A DNA stretch of 64,000 nt from Colius striatus (GCF_028858725.1 NC_084772.1:18391548-18455547); one strand, 5' to 3'. Positions 12,123 to 25,731 are shown, numbered from the stretch's first letter. Translations and numbers: made by a program. The notes: a model not told the origin generated them from the sequence alone.

Positions 12123-12170
12123 CATAAATCTTGATTTATGAATATTGATAACCCTATCAATTTATTGATA
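12123..12170. repeat. Adjacent small inverted repeats with three ATTGATA words
   Basis: CATAAATC at 12123-12130 is mirrored by GATTTATG at 12133-12140 across a 2-base centre. Directly after it ATTGATA (12144-12150) is mirrored by TATCAAT (12155-12161) across ACCC, and ATTGATA recurs at 12164-12170. Either structure could form a short hairpin. The ATTGAT core is also the ONECUT/CUT-homeodomain type of site, so this may be a homotypic binding cluster. Chance is not excluded in DNA this AT-rich. Confidence 0.45.
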
Positions 12171-13560
12171 CACAGCTCTGACCTGAACACTAAAGTAGTC
12201 AGGCTCATATTTGGTCACCTTTCCTTAATATGTGTCAATATCATTGCAGGAGGCACTATTCAGTGGGACAAAGATGTAAGGGCAGTCATTAAAGCCTAGC
12301 AATAAGGAGAAGTGTAACTTTTTGCACCCACTTAGACTACTGTTCAGAAACAGATAAGACTGGCATACATTTCTATTTCTGGAGTTGTTATTTACTTCTA
12401 ATGATTTTAGTTAGAGGATCTCTTAAAAATGATGAAGAATATGATCTCCAGTTTTAAATGTCATCAATATTTTCCCCTTATTGTTGGCTCTATGCAGTTT
12501 AGTTATCAATGCAGAAGTGTGGCATTCTGTGCAATGAAGGTATTGATTATTGTAATCTGAATAAAGAGCAGCTCTTTAGATGATAGTTTTGGATACGTGT
12601 TACCATGAAATAAAGATGCTGGGAATGAATCATGGAACTTTTGTGTCTTGTAGAAATTATTTCTGGTCTTGCACATCTCTCAATCTTAGTTTTCTGATTT
12701 TGCAATAGAAAAACACTGTTGCTCAAACTAATATGGGAGCAAGACTCCAGTGGACGTGGATTGATTGCATTGCTCCACTTCGATACTAACCATCCTTCAC
12801 CCAAATGAAAATGCCATGTACATTTCTACCATGTACTTACTGGGAAGCTTACATGGCTTCTATTACGGTTATATCTGAGCACCCTGTGAATGGTAATGAA
12901 TTTATCCTTGCCTCCTGAAAATAAATGCTGAGTTACAACAGGGACATTATTCTGAAATGGGAGACAGCCTCCAACATCTGCCCATTTCAATGACTTTAGT
13001 TCTATTATCTTAGTTGAGTAATGATGTAGACTGCTGTCACTTTCTTTTGCTGCTGGTGTTGATTCAGTAGTGACAGCTCATTGTACTGTAGAAAGATTAA
13101 TTCTGATTGGAGGGACCCCAGAATAAATTCAGTCTTTAAGCCAATCAGAAGCTGGTACATGTAGTGTTGTTTTAATAATGCTGCTCAACTTTCAAGAATA
13201 CAACTAGTTATGAAGTGCCAAAGAACTATTTCCATACAGCTAGTATTTTGCACACAGAGGAAAGCAAGAAGAGAAAATATTTAGATCATTGTAACTTCAC
13301 AGAGTTCTTTTAGGCATAAGGAAAATGAAAAGTACTTGCTTATAAGTGATGTTTGTGACGGTTGCAGAGGAGGATGGGGCTGGCAGTACTATATATATTC
13401 ACAATATTTGAGAACAAAGTGGTTTGGAGTAGATGGGGGCAGACAATCCACAACCAACTATGTTTCCAGTGCTTGGGTAGGGGAAAGGTGCTGGAGATGT
13501 CCACTGAAATGTGAAATATAGTCTCAATGGCAAAATATTCCCTCCATCTGTTCACTACTG
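12171..13560. other. Non-coding AT-rich stretch
   Basis: Nothing gene-like or transposon-like is visible. Short frames near 12547-12804 and 13336-13555 have no domain-like pattern. Confidence 0.55.
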
Positions 13561-13589
13561 AAGGTTCTTATTTTCATTCCTTTCCCCAG

Positions 13590-13619
13590 ATTGGAGAAGG
13601 CAGAGCTACCAAAACTTTG
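13590..13619 (+). other. Candidate 30-nt microexon
   Basis: A long pyrimidine tract (13568-13587) ends in CAG at 13587-13589, with a CTACTGA branch-point-like word about 30 bases upstream. Thirty bases later, TTTG is followed by the good donor GTAGGT at 13620. The segment is a multiple of three, is open in all three frames (one would read LEKAELPKL) and has TGCATG, the RBFOX-binding word, at 13643-13648, 24 bases past the donor. That layout (short, in frame, downstream UGCAUG) is typical of neuronal microexons. I do not recognise the peptide, and no flanking exon is visible, so this is a structural prediction only. Confidence 0.25.
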
Positions 13620-13642
13620 GTAGGTGGTGAGCTGCCTGGTCA

Positions 13643-13648
13643 TGCATG
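13643..13648 (+). promoter_or_regulatory. RBFOX-type TGCATG downstream of the candidate microexon
   Basis: TGCATG lies 24 bases after the inferred donor at 13620. RBFOX proteins bind UGCAUG, and sites just downstream of a cassette exon usually promote its inclusion. The hexamer is common by chance, so its value depends entirely on the microexon being real. Confidence 0.25.
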
Positions 13649-16600
13649 TTTTACTCCTGTGTCTAGTTTCTGGAAATGTGATGCTGTCCTAAAGTGCTGT
13701 TAGTGGCGAGATGCATCTGGATGTTTGAATTCCTAGGTGCATGGTGACATATAGACCATTTGTTACAAGCCTGAAACATGAGAATCTATAGGCTTGTGTG
13801 GAGTACTGAAAACTAATCTCTGACTTTATGGAACAGCTACCTCTTCCAGTATAATTATATCCCTCTGAAATGAGGATTCAGCCTTACACTTGCTTCTCAA
13901 GAATACAATTTTCAAAGCTTTTGTTCTTTCATAGGTCAAGCCCAGAACCTGTTTCTTGCTGTGCATGGGAGCTAAACTTGATTATGGGTGGCTGAAAGAG
14001 TTTTGCTAAAGTAGAAACTGACTGGACTGTCTGCTACAACACATGTTGATGCTGAACAAAACTCGTTCTTGACTTCTGATTTTTTGCATGCTCTGTGTTT
14101 GTGGAGTCTTGCTGGGATATGAAGGAAGAAAAAGCAATCATGCACAGCATGAGTAGTTCTTCCTGCTTGGCCTCCAGGCTGACTGGAAGTATCAGTATTC
14201 CTGCAATTTCCTTGTTCAAATTACTTTTACTCCGTTCCACTTCATGTGCTCAAACATTCAGATAGTCTGAGTGCTTTTAGTTTTTCAACTCAAACTTTCT
14301 TTCTGAACTTCTAGAGTTGGATGAAAGGATGAATACTTTTTACTATTGTAGTTTAACTTCGGAAAGGCTCATCCCTGTTCTTGGTGCTTAGAGGTGTTTT
14401 TCTTCTGGTGATGAATAAGAAGATGACAGGGATTTTCCTGCTGCATAAGGAAAACTAGACACATCTAAAGAGCCACTTTGCTTTAACATTTTATTTAGAC
14501 CCTGGTTATTTTCACTGTGTAATGTGCAGGCTGCCTAGAGTTAGTGCAATGTTACACTGTAGCCTTTAGCTGCTGTGGGAGGTAGGCAATTTACCTGCCC
14601 CATTAATAGTTTTAAATTGGTAATCTCTTAGAGCCAGAACTGGGATAGTTATTTAGTAATAAATATTTCTTGTCTTGTTCCTAGTCTGAGGAATACAAGA
14701 AAGGAGAACAATCTTTAACACATAAAAATAGTAAGGAAAACCTTATTTTGGTTTCAAAAAAGAAAACAGAAAATAGTATCCCACATCCTGCAATGTTTTG
14801 CAGCCATTAGGATGTGGAAAGTGGCCTTTTCTATCTGCAGTACAGTTAACAGGTGTATACAGGAGCAGAGTGCAACACCTAGTCTGATTCTGCTTGATTT
14901 CTACATCTTTTCCACACAGTCTTACCTGATAGTGTAGGCTGATGCCTATATCTAAAACTTCTACTTGTATCTGGATCTGAAGCTGTTGGCAATAGGAAAC
15001 AGCTATACTTGTTTTATGCACGTTTGAGTGTGGATTAGCATAATGGTTTATGAGAGGCAGAAAGCCTAATCCTTTGTAAAACTCTTTCCAGCATTCATTA
15101 ACTGCACAGTCACAGAACTCCCCTCTTCTACATTTTATGTTTTGGTGGGATTTTTCTTTTTAATTTTCATTTGCTGAATGTCTTAAGGGACAATATTCAT
15201 CTCTGTCTGCTGCTTTGACATTGGTGTGTTCATAATCATTAAATCCATTCCACTGATGCTTTGGGAAACTTGCTACAACACAGATGAAATAACTTTGGAG
15301 ATATCTTCCTCTTATTGACTAGTTGCCTAGAGGGGGAATGGGAAAGGATAGAACAGAGGGGAAACTAGATGTAAGTTGTGAGGTCAAAACAGCCTTCATT
15401 GCAGGAGAGGACATTGCAGTTGCTTCTCAAACTGTTTGCGTGTCACTTCTTTGACTGCCCAAAGTGATTTTTTTGGTGTGTATGGGAGAAGTGTTTCCTG
15501 TATGTCCTCTGTGTAACACAAGCAAACTTTTAAACCACATACTGGTGGAAGTATGTCCCAGGGAAAACAGAAAGGTAGGAAAAGGCCAGAGAATCTGGGA
15601 AAGGAAGGACAATGTTACATCTCTCTAGCAATAAATATGATGCAAACTATACATCAGGAAAAGCTGGGCGATATCTTGCTGAAATGAGTATAATGGAGCA
15701 GCTGTTATGAGAGAAATGTCCCAGTTTTGTTGGATATTATGTGATCTTTTTTTTTTCCTCCCCCTACCAAATTTGCCAAATGTATAATTTCAGATTTATC
15801 ACCTTCCTTCCACCTTAGAGGCTAGTTGAATACTAAAGGGAAGAGAAACTGACTTTCAGGTACATTTGCAACTAGCTGTTGGTTTCTTGCATGTTTTTCC
15901 ATGCTTAAAAGGGAAACAACCCTCCTTAACAACTGAGAATACAATTCATGTACAATGGATCTACTTCTGACACGGTATTTCTGGGGTGTTTGCGTGACTC
16001 ATGATTCATCTGGCAGTGGTTCAGCTCAAGCTCTGATAAAGAGAATACAGCAGAGTGCAAATACATTTGACCTTTCAAAACATTGAAAATAAAACAAAAA
16101 TGGAAAAATAGTTACTTTAAAGCTTTTCCTTGTGCATGTGTAATGACTGCAAGCAAAACAGCATTCTTGTTTCTGCCTTGGAAGCTTGGATAACACCGAG
16201 GTTTCTGGGCCTGAGAGCTACTGGTTTATACCTGCCATTCCCAGCATAGTGTATGTCAGTTGGCCTGACACTGAACTAGACTAACTAGTCAACTTTGATT
16301 TCTCCAGTTCAGGGACTTGCTTGTAGTTCAGGTCAGCTGCATCACAAAATCTTTGCTGTTTAATAAGCTATACTTGTGCAATTGGCATACTGGTCTTGGT
16401 TCACTTGCCTGGTGGGCAGGAGTCTCTGTTTCAAAAGTAAAGTCTCACTGCAAATGTCACTTTAAATCAGTAGTGCCAACACAGAATAAAGGTTCAGGTA
16501 CCCATGGAAAGTTTCTGCTGAAATCCTTAGTTTGGACTCAACTTACTCTTAATAATACTGTGAGTAACTTTAAAAAGTGACTAACTCCATGAGTGCTCTC

Positions 16601-19600
16601 ACTGCTCAGTTAGTGCTGTGGGGTTCAGCTTTGCCCTGAGTTAACTCCTCCTGTGAGGGCTGGGTTTTTTTAAATAGCAGCGTGTCTGAGTCAGGGGCAT
16701 GCCAGGCCTTTTACAGTGCCACTCCCCATGTCATGTCTCTGCCTGGGGAATAGCTGTAGTTCTGAATATGGCTCCAAAGATACTGTTGATTTTTGAGCAC
16801 ATTCCTTTGTTTTAAAAGTGGAGGCAGTACACGCTGTATGTCTCCCAGCCTACAAGCTAGAGATGTTTGTGTGCAGGACTTTGTGCCAAGGTCTGAGGGT
16901 AGAGGTAGGGTTTTAAATGAAGTGATTAGGATAAACTTTTCTCTTAAGCCTCTTTGGGGAAGTAAGGGAATGCTCAGCAGTACCTGGGCTAAGGCTCTGA
17001 TATGGAATCATTACAGCTATTTGTGGTATTTCTAAAACTACTTTCCAGTCACTGTACTGGAGTTTTGATACTTCTTGGGTCTGAAGCTGCTTTTAACTGT
17101 AAACAATTGCCTTCCTTGATATATTTGACTACTCTGCTGCCTGTCATTTGCTGGTCAAGTCCAATGCAGCAGGGAGAAACATTTTTGTGCTTTTTGTCCT
17201 ACTGTCTTATTTCCTGGCTCACTGTGTAGTTGCCTCCTGTGTTGTGGGTACATGAATCTCGTTAATAACAAATCTTGAACAATCTGCTTAAATAATGATC
17301 ATTGTGTCTTTCAATTTGACCTTCTTCCATGCATTTGTTGTGAACTGGTAAACTATATAATCAGCTAGCTACCTTACCACCCATAAACAAACTTCTCTGG
17401 TTTTGTTCAGTGCAATTAGCAAGGCTTCTTGCTGAAGCAGGGCTGCTGGGCTGAGAGGTGTGCAGTGTGCATGGAGTCTAAAAAGAGAGGGAGATAAAGT
17501 GTAACTGCAGTTTTATGGGTTAAAAGCATCCTTCAAGGAAGAGATTCCTTGATATTCTGTCTTTTACAGCAAGGAGTTACTAAATAAGATGCAGTGAGTC
17601 CCTGGATAAGCAGTGCCATCACATCAAACTAACTCACCATCTTTTCCCAACAGTTTTTAACTGTTCCCTTTTATGTTCCCTTTTGCTTAGTCTCCTTCTA
17701 GCCCAAGGCATATTATTTGTATAACAGCCTAGCTTTGGCTGGACAAAAGTAGGGCAGGGAGCTTTCTTAAGCAACAGTTGTGATTTTCTGTTCTCTTTAT
17801 TTAGCACTGAAGCACATGCACCAGCAGGCCCAGGAGAAGAGTGCTCTGTTGTTTCCTGCACTGTCCCTTGCCCTGTTTCCACATGGACACCCTCTCTTTA
17901 GCTGTGGCTTGCCTTGCTGTACTTGGGTAGCATGCCTGGGGGTCAGACCCTACCCCAGCAGCTGCTGGCCTTGGTGAGGATAACTGTGCTCACAGCACTT
18001 GTAGCTTTGCCTCACTCTTAGCAGCCTCATCCTTCTTGAGCATCTTGATTTCGAGTGTCTGTTGAAGCACTGTAAACAGATTTCCTTTGGTTCTGTGGCA
18101 CTACATGCTGTGTTGCAATACATTTTGTCTACTTTAAAGCTGTTAGTGATTCATTAGTTTACAGTTCCAAAAACCAATTCCAAAGGGATCACTCATCTCC
18201 CTAGAGCAGGGAAGATATTTTCAAGCTGGCTACACAGTGCTATGGCAGTGTTTTTTGAGGCTTGCCTGGTTCAAATCATGTGGCAGCAATACTGCCGAAG
18301 GCTGCCAGTTCAATGGAGGATTGCACACAGATTCCATGGGTGGGAACTCACTATATTATTAGACACAGCTAATAATAGCTCCTCTTGACTCCTGAAATGT
18401 CAGAATGGTCTTGTGAGTAACTGCACTTTGGAAAGCATTAACCTTTTATTTGCCACCAAGTATAGTCCCTGACATGTTCAATGCTGCATTATACTTGTAA
18501 TACATAAAGGACATATCTGTTTGTGAACTGACTGGTGTCAAGATCTCAGGGACCTATGACTATGTCCTGTGGGTGTACAATGAACCAAAAGATGAGCTGC
18601 TGCCATCCAGATATTTCCAAGGTCTGAGGAGTGTCCCTCTGCCTCATTTTCCATGTCTGCAAAGGGCTTTGAAACAGAACAGTGAAAAATCTCTGGTGCA
18701 CTATTAGAAAAAGAAAAGAAAGGAAGGATGCTAACATACAGGAGCAACTCTGTTTTCTTTGAGAACAGGGATCAGTTTACTGTCTGACACACTGTCCTGG
18801 AGCAAGTCTCCAGGGTTTTTGGAGTTTCTGAGTGTATCTCCCAGACCAATTGCTCTAGAGCTGAGTCTTCTGGCAGGGAACAATAACTCAGCTTTGCAGA
18901 GAACTTCAGAAGTTTTCAATTGCTTTATAAACCAAGTGAAACCAGAAGTAAAAAAATCTCTAAATGCTCCATGGAACTAAGTTAATACTCTTTCTTACGC
19001 TAGCTATTTATTTCTTCTTGCTGTCTAGTGCATCCAGCAAGGCACCAGCAGTTTGTCTCCAGCTGTGGGATTTACTGTAAGATTTTTATGGACTGCTGGA
19101 GGCCAATCAGTAAGGAATTTTGGTATGTTGACTCCAGAGTGGCAGAAACTGATAAATGAAAAAACTACAAAAGTGAGTTCTTAGTCAAAAGATGCTAGCA
19201 TTCAGAAGAGTGAGAAATTAAGCCATGAGCCTTAGTGTCCTTTTGAGGACACAACTAAAAGCTTAGCTCCAAGGCTGAGTTTCAAGAGATACACTGGACG
19301 TTTTTATCTTATTGTGACTTAAGTAACATTGGGGCAAATGCTAAGCTGCATGGGAATTGCATGAAGCCAAACACTTAGTTGGAGAGCAAACGGATACAAG
19401 GGAAGAATAGATGATGTATTCAGAATGCTTGTTCTCAATTGCCTTTTACAGCTATTAGCATTAAGAACACCTGATGGATGTACTATATAGAATTGTCACT
19501 GAGGCCTATGAATACCCTTACACAAGGAAAGGACCTCACTTTATGTGCTACTCTATCTCTAATTTTGATTTTCACTATTTCTGTGAGAAGTTAGAAGATA

Positions 19601-21924
19601 TGAGTTAAAGGCAGGGAAACTTAAAGCACAAAGCAAGAAAGCAGCTTGTGCAGAGTCCTATAGGAAGTCTTTAACAAGTAAGATGCAGTCACAGCTCAGG
19701 ATGCTCAAATTACCTATCATTACACATAGTCCCTGGTACCGAGAAGCTAAAGCAACTTGCATTGTTGGGGAGGAATCCTGGAAAGGGTCTTGGCCTCTTT
19801 CTATTTATTAGAACTAGAACTTGAATTATCGTAACTAGTTTGTATCTTAATGAAAAATCCATCCCTCTGTTCCTGCAGTGCATCTAACTGCCAGCATTTA
19901 GTCCTTGCCTTAAAGATATGTTGCATTCTTGTGACAATAAAGGTGTATTTTTAGTGAGCTTGGAGAATTGCAGTCAACAGAATGACTTCACTCAAAGGGG
20001 AAGCTTGACTGTTGTCATTTTGTTCTTATTCAATAATCCCAAATACATTGTTGACATCTCTGCTTTCCTAAATGTAAAATGAGATTAGGATCAATGGATT
20101 TTTCAGAGGGTTTTTTTCTTCAGTATCCTGTCATTTTCTTTGCTTAGCAACTTAAATCTTGCATGTGAGCATTTGCGGGAAGTTGTGTGCTTACAAATCT
20201 GAGAATAAAAGCAGAAAAGATTTCTCCTGTAATAAGCTCTTTTATTCTTGTATTTACTATACCTCATCTCCTGTGCCCTCTAAATCATGATAATCAGACA
20301 TTGAAAAACGCGGGTGTTTTATGAGGAACCATGAGAGTCCTGGCAGATGGACAAGAGTTGCTCTTCATCACTGCTGGATAAACTTCATCTTGCACAGACT
20401 CACAGATGTCATCAGGCTGTCCTGTATTTCAAGTTCATCCTCCCTTGTCATCCTGATAGGCGTTAATGTGCAAAGGCATTCAGGGAATTATGAAATGAAA
20501 TTGTAGGTATTCTTAGAGATGCAATGTCAAACAACTCAGTAGCACGTGTGACAATTGCTGGATTAATGTTTCTGTCATGGTTTCAACTTGTTGAAAGAAT
20601 TAGGTTCCTGTTCTCTCTGTGTGCTGTCTGCAGTTACTTGTGATCAAAGAAAAGAGTGGAGGTGGTCTACTAGAAATGCTTCTCTCCTTCTGTATGAAAG
20701 ATGAAATTACTACAGTTTTCTCCTTCATTGGAACAATGTGTTCATCTACCTACTTCTGAGTTCAGTCAACTTATAAAGCAGAGACTAAATTCTTCTCAGA
20801 TGGCTCAAACTACCTTTAAGTCACTCTTTCCCATTGTTTGCAATCTTACTCTGAGATGGTCTGAGGAAGGAAACAGTGAGAAATATTATTTGCCCAAGTT
20901 TCACTACATGTTGGTGGTCTCCTTTCTATACGTAGTAGCTTGTGCTGCCCAGAAGTACCATGTAACAACCTTTAGTGTTCTCAGTGAAATATTATCTAGA
21001 AGCCTGACAGCAAATAATTTGCACCTGACTACTGAAAATGGATTTATTTCTTGATAGTACTATTCAGATTAGAGGTTAAAACTAATAGCTAAGACTTAGT
21101 TATTTGAATAATATTTCATCAGATTCCTATGTGTGAAACACTGGTAGGAAACAAGGTAATACTGGCCAATCAGTGACACAATTTAAATATCAATTTGCAT
21201 TTATGGCAGACATATGGTATGTTATGGTTCAATGGTAGCACTTCTGTCTTAGACTTGTATGTTTTAGATGACACACAGCATTTGAATTGCAAGTCTTTGA
21301 AAAGAAATGCTTGATTTTTAAACTTCGTTATAATTTTGGCATTGAACTTGAGAGCAATGATTGTGATGTTGCTTCTTAAAATGTAAGATATCTGTCAAAT
21401 ATTAGTAGCAGTTAAGCATTTTGTTTTCTGTTTTAATATTTATGGTACTAACAGAAGATAAAAATGATTTTTTCTTTCTCTGAGGAGTACTTACAAATCA
21501 ATTAAGCTAGGATTTTGTAAACAAAATTAGATTTTGAAAGAGGTTAAACTTACCTGAGCTCTCAGGAAACTTGTATGTCTGCATGTCCTTGGTATTCTCA
21601 TAACTCTAATCATTATAAACTGTAAGCCTGTGCAAAATACCTGAGCACTGATAACATCCTCAGCATTTGTACAATGCATTAAAAAAAAAGGTGGTTTGTG
21701 CAGTATCTGTTCTCAAGGACAAAACACTTCATTAGTCGATCTGCCTGAAACACCCACTGTTGTGGTTCTGTTTACTAAGACACAGCATTGCAGAATCCAA
21801 ATTTGTTGTTTGAAATGTGAGCAATCTGGAGAGAAGCATTTCATGACAGAGAGGGGAGATGAAATGTGACAGTGTTGGGTACCATAAACAAGAGAGTGCT
21901 ATGTGTATCTATATACATGCTGTC
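13649..21924. other. Long non-coding stretch, no gene recognised
   Basis: AT-rich DNA with locally richer patches (about 16600-16760 and 17750-18000). Frames of up to 117 codons occur (for example 20701-21054, plus strand) but none has splice-site support or domain-like sequence. One octamer ATTTGCAT lies at 21193-21200. A perfect minus-strand donor word (CAG|GTAAGT) lies at about 21548-21556 without a clear acceptor. Confidence 0.55.
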
Positions 21925-21949
21925 TGTGTGTGTGTGTGTATATACACAC
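21925..21949. repeat. (TG)n microsatellite with palindromic end
   Basis: TG repeats run from 21925 to 21939 and merge into TATATACACAC, so that 21934-21949 (GTGTGTATATACACAC) is a perfect 16-bp palindrome. Alternating purine-pyrimidine DNA of this kind can form cruciform or Z-DNA. It is a likely polymorphic marker. Confidence 0.9.
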
Positions 21950-22201
21950 GTGAAGATATGTATGAATATATGGGATCATATACACAATGTAGGTAAGGCA
22001 AAAGCAGAGGTAAGCTTTGCAGGTTTTGTCATGCTGTAATATCTGTCTTGGCCCCAAAGGTAATATCTGGTTTGTAACTCATTATTCTTTTAACTTCTAT
22101 TCACACCAACAGATTGAAGCTTCTGAGATTTTAAAATATTTGGGTCCAATTTGGGCTTCACTTGAAGCTCCCCTAAATTAACTCCAGATTATTAATGCAA
22201 T

Positions 22202-22288
22202 CCAATCAGAACACAATCATGACTCTTGCTCTTGTGTTTTGAACTTTTGTACATTTTTGAACTTAAATTTACACTACTGGTATAAAAG
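22202..22288 (+). promoter_or_regulatory. Weak TATA/CCAAT promoter-like pair
   Basis: CCAATCAG, the preferred NF-Y word, lies at 22202-22209, and TATAAAAG preceded by GG lies at 22281-22288. The implied start would be near 22312. The spacing (79 bases) is longer than usual, there is no CpG enrichment, and no obvious exon or open frame follows. In AT-rich DNA this may be chance. Confidence 0.18.
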
Positions 22289-25200
22289 CAGGCACTCAAA
22301 TGAGCTGTTTTGAGGAGCAAGGACTGAATGTCTTTATATCTTCAAAGTAACCTTGTCTAGCTCTGTAGTAGACTTGAAGTTTTATGCATGATACGTTCTT
22401 ACAGTGAAAGCAGTGATAAAGAAACTAACCCTGGACCAGAAATGTGCATGGAGTAGTTTGAGGGACTGTTCTATTAGAAGTACAAATAAAGACTAGCCAG
22501 GTTTGATAGTGTTTGAAAAGTCTTATCATTATCCTAAAGAGCATTGTTCAGAACCATGTGGATTCTTTCCTTCCTTTACTGTTTTAGCAGACTGGCTCTG
22601 ATTGTTTTTAACAGCAAGTGCTACCTGCCTAAACATGCATCCTCACAGAGGGGTTTCTGATTTGGACAAGCATAACGCATGTGAATTATAGCCAAAAGGA
22701 TTTGGGCCTGTATAAGCTATAAGAATTGTCACTTTAAGATTCTGGAACTACTTGTTCACAAGAGAATACTGATGTGATGTTTAAAAAGCCTGAAAGCTAA
22801 GTGTCAAAATATGTGCAGACCTTAGAGATGCATCAGGTATAACCACATGCAGAGCAACTTAGAGCACACTATGAAATGGTGTTTTTATTTTCCCCTGTGG
22901 TGCAATGTTACAGCAGAGAATTGTGTATAAAGGAGGAAATGGAACGTGTTTCCTTTTTTCTCCTGCTTTTAAGTACAGTGACATGTCCTAATTTAGACCT
23001 AATTTTCATTCCTGTAACATTACTTGTAATAATGTCTGAAGTCCTCAGAATTAATTTGACTGGAAAAATTCCAGAAGGACTTTCAATTTTTCTCATTAAA
23101 AATGTTATAGATGTCTTAATTAGGCACTGTTATTAATGGTAATATTACTCAATTTAGAACTACACACTTAAGATGTGGTTACCTCTAGCGTGATTAGGCA
23201 GAGAAGCTCTGCTACGCAAGGATGCACACTAGAATTTCAAACAGTTAAATATTTAGAGCCAGATGCTCAGCTGTGTAAATTGTGTGGCTGCTGTGACCTC
23301 AGTGGAGCTAGGCTAGTATATGTTAACTGAGAGTTTGATATCTGAAGTCATAAACAATCATTTCTGGCTGATCTCCCTCAATATTTTCCCTTTTTTTTTA
23401 ACCTTTTTGGCATTTGCTCATATGTTTTTTTCACTAAATTATGTACTTATGGTAGAATAAGTTTATGAAATTATGCATATATATTCTTGTGTCTGATATA
23501 TGCTACTTAACTGCTAAAATTAAGCTGGAGCCATCCTGCAGTAGTATTTCTTTTTTTCCCTGTATTGTCCTGGGGAATTTCACTGACTTAAGTGAACTTG
23601 CTCTTGATTTAGAGCACAGTTCAAAGACTTTTTCATAGTGTCTGTGACTTTAATGGGGTCTGTTACAAGCTTCAAGATGTCCCTGACTTGGTCAGGACCT
23701 TCTGCTACATGTGAGGGTAGAATTAGGTGAAATGTTTTATTTGCTTGCTTAGACACAGATTTATACAAACTTTTAAAGTACTCTCTGGGCCAGTTAATGT
23801 ATGTGTTTTCCTGTTAGAAAGCTGAAAGGAGCTATTTAGTTTTACTATATTTGTGCCTGGCTTCATTAGTACATAAGAATGCATGGCACTTTTCAGTTCT
23901 ATAATTACTGGCTGTCACTTCAGTTTGATGTTACTGATGTTTATTGTGATTATGGATGGGAAAAAACTACTAGTTACATTGACTATTGTATGCTGCTCTG
24001 GGACTCTGACTGGAGAGCTTCTACAAAATAAAACCTGTACTTTGATTATCATCAGGGTATAAGACTTCATTTAACCCTCTCCCTTAGTCCCCCCAAATCC
24101 CCTAACAAATGTTCCAGCTTTTAAAATTATTGGGAAAAAGAAATGTCTAAATGAAATTGAATGTAACACAGCAATTTTTCACATGTTCTGTTGCTCAGTC
24201 TCAGTGTTCAGATTCTAAGAGTTTTCAATGTGTAAAATGTCACCTCATTTGCCTGGCAGAAAAAGATGTTCCTTACATGAACTGTGTGAAAGCCAGACGT
24301 GTGTCATCTTGCAGGTAGTTTACCCATGAAGTGAACAGTCATCATGTGTTCAGGTTAAGATGGACAGATGTGCATGAAGCTGTTAAATCAAAAGGCATCT
24401 GGATATATAATTGGTATATGGAATAGTATTGAAGTTTCAAAATGGTAGACATTTGCGTCTGTTCACTGATGTGTATAATGACATGTTACTTGGGGTAGTA
24501 GGGTGTGAAGCTTAAAAGGAACTTTAATGTATTTCCCTTTAATAAATCATTTGACTACAGCAGTGTCATCTTTTATTATCTTGTAATTTTGTAAAAGTTA
24601 AAATTGAGCATGATGTTGCATATAATTCTAGAACATCTGGTAACAATATTTAGGAGCAGCTGTTTAGTACCTGAAATATAAACAAAACATGATTTTATCC
24701 ATAGCTGTCACAGTTCATTTTCCTGGAAGTACAAGATTTGGAGTAGTTGCACTAGGAAATAGTTCTGGATAGAAGAAAGAATGGATGGAAAACAAGGTAT
24801 TTTTAAAAACCTGAGCAAATAGAACAGAGAATTTGCATGAAATCTGGACAAGGACTAGTGCTGTGCTTCTACATTTTTTTTCAGTAGAAAGAACTTCAGA
24901 AGAAATACTAAAATTCATTATAGTCCTTAAATACACTGGGCTTTGGTACTGAAATGCATCCTATTAACACAATTTTTACAGATCACAAACTTTTTGTTTG
25001 AAATTCCTATTTCTATGAGGGGAAATTGTCCAGTTCTTTGACTGTGATGATGTGCATGTAATTGTATTATTATCTCTTGAAAAATACCCCTATCCATGAA
25101 CAGGACTAAAACCAAGTAAAACTGAAATGACAACAGTGGTTTTCCCCTTGTCCAGTTCACACACTGCTTTTACTGCCTTATTCTAACTTGGGATTCAAAA

Positions 25201-25677
25201 GGAATGTGTAGGCTGCATTATAACGTGGACTGGAGATCAGACAGAGAAAATGTACCTTCAGACTGCTGCAATTTGTAACGGAACCCCTAACACCATCAGA
25301 TGCCCATTCTGCAGTTGCTTGTTGCATTCTTTCTATCCCAGAGTATCAGACATATGTGTTTAATGAGAGCAGAAGATGATGGAGCATCAGTTGCAACGGC
25401 TGAGGCTCTCTTGACATGTAGATTTTTTTTTATAACATGGATATTGCTTATCCACTGTATTTGAGACACCACTAGCAATAGGAATGTAGTCCATGGTAGA
25501 AATAAATGTGCACAATCAAGTAGCTGTTCATATCACAGAGTCACAAAATATGGCATTTCTCTCTAAACAGTTCACGTTAAATCTTGCCACTATAAGAAAC
25601 AGAGACATTAGCCACATAATCTTTGTTATTAATTGTTGCAGAGCCTGGTAATTTTGGAGTTAATGGGGAGACTTATA
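22289..25677. other. Non-coding AT-rich stretch
   Basis: I see no gene or recognisable transposon. A frame of 86 codons at 22876-23136 (+) is hydrophobic but has no start context, partner or known pattern. One octamer ATTTGCAT lies at 24831-24838. Confidence 0.55.
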
Positions 25678-25731
25678 CAGAAGCAGATTAGAATCTGAGT
25701 GTTGCAGAAGCAGATTAAGATCTCAGAGTAC
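25678..25731. repeat. Tandem duplication, 27-bp unit, two copies
   Basis: CAGAAGCAGATTA at 25678 recurs at 25705, with similar sequence (GAATCTGAG versus AGATCTCAG) following in each unit. The copies have diverged, so this is an old local duplication rather than a recent slippage event. Confidence 0.8.

Noticed and set aside
20701..21054. 117-codon plus-strand open frame
   Set aside because: No family resemblance, no acceptor or donor at its ends and ordinary AT-rich composition.
21548..21556. Perfect minus-strand donor CAG|GTAAGT
   Set aside because: The acceptor that would define an exon on the minus strand is weak and no frame supports it.
25530..25560. ATCACAGAGTCACAAAAT word resembling an inverted CR1 terminus
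   Set aside because: The diagnostic TTGGAAG and following CR1 blocks are absent, so the match is too short to call.
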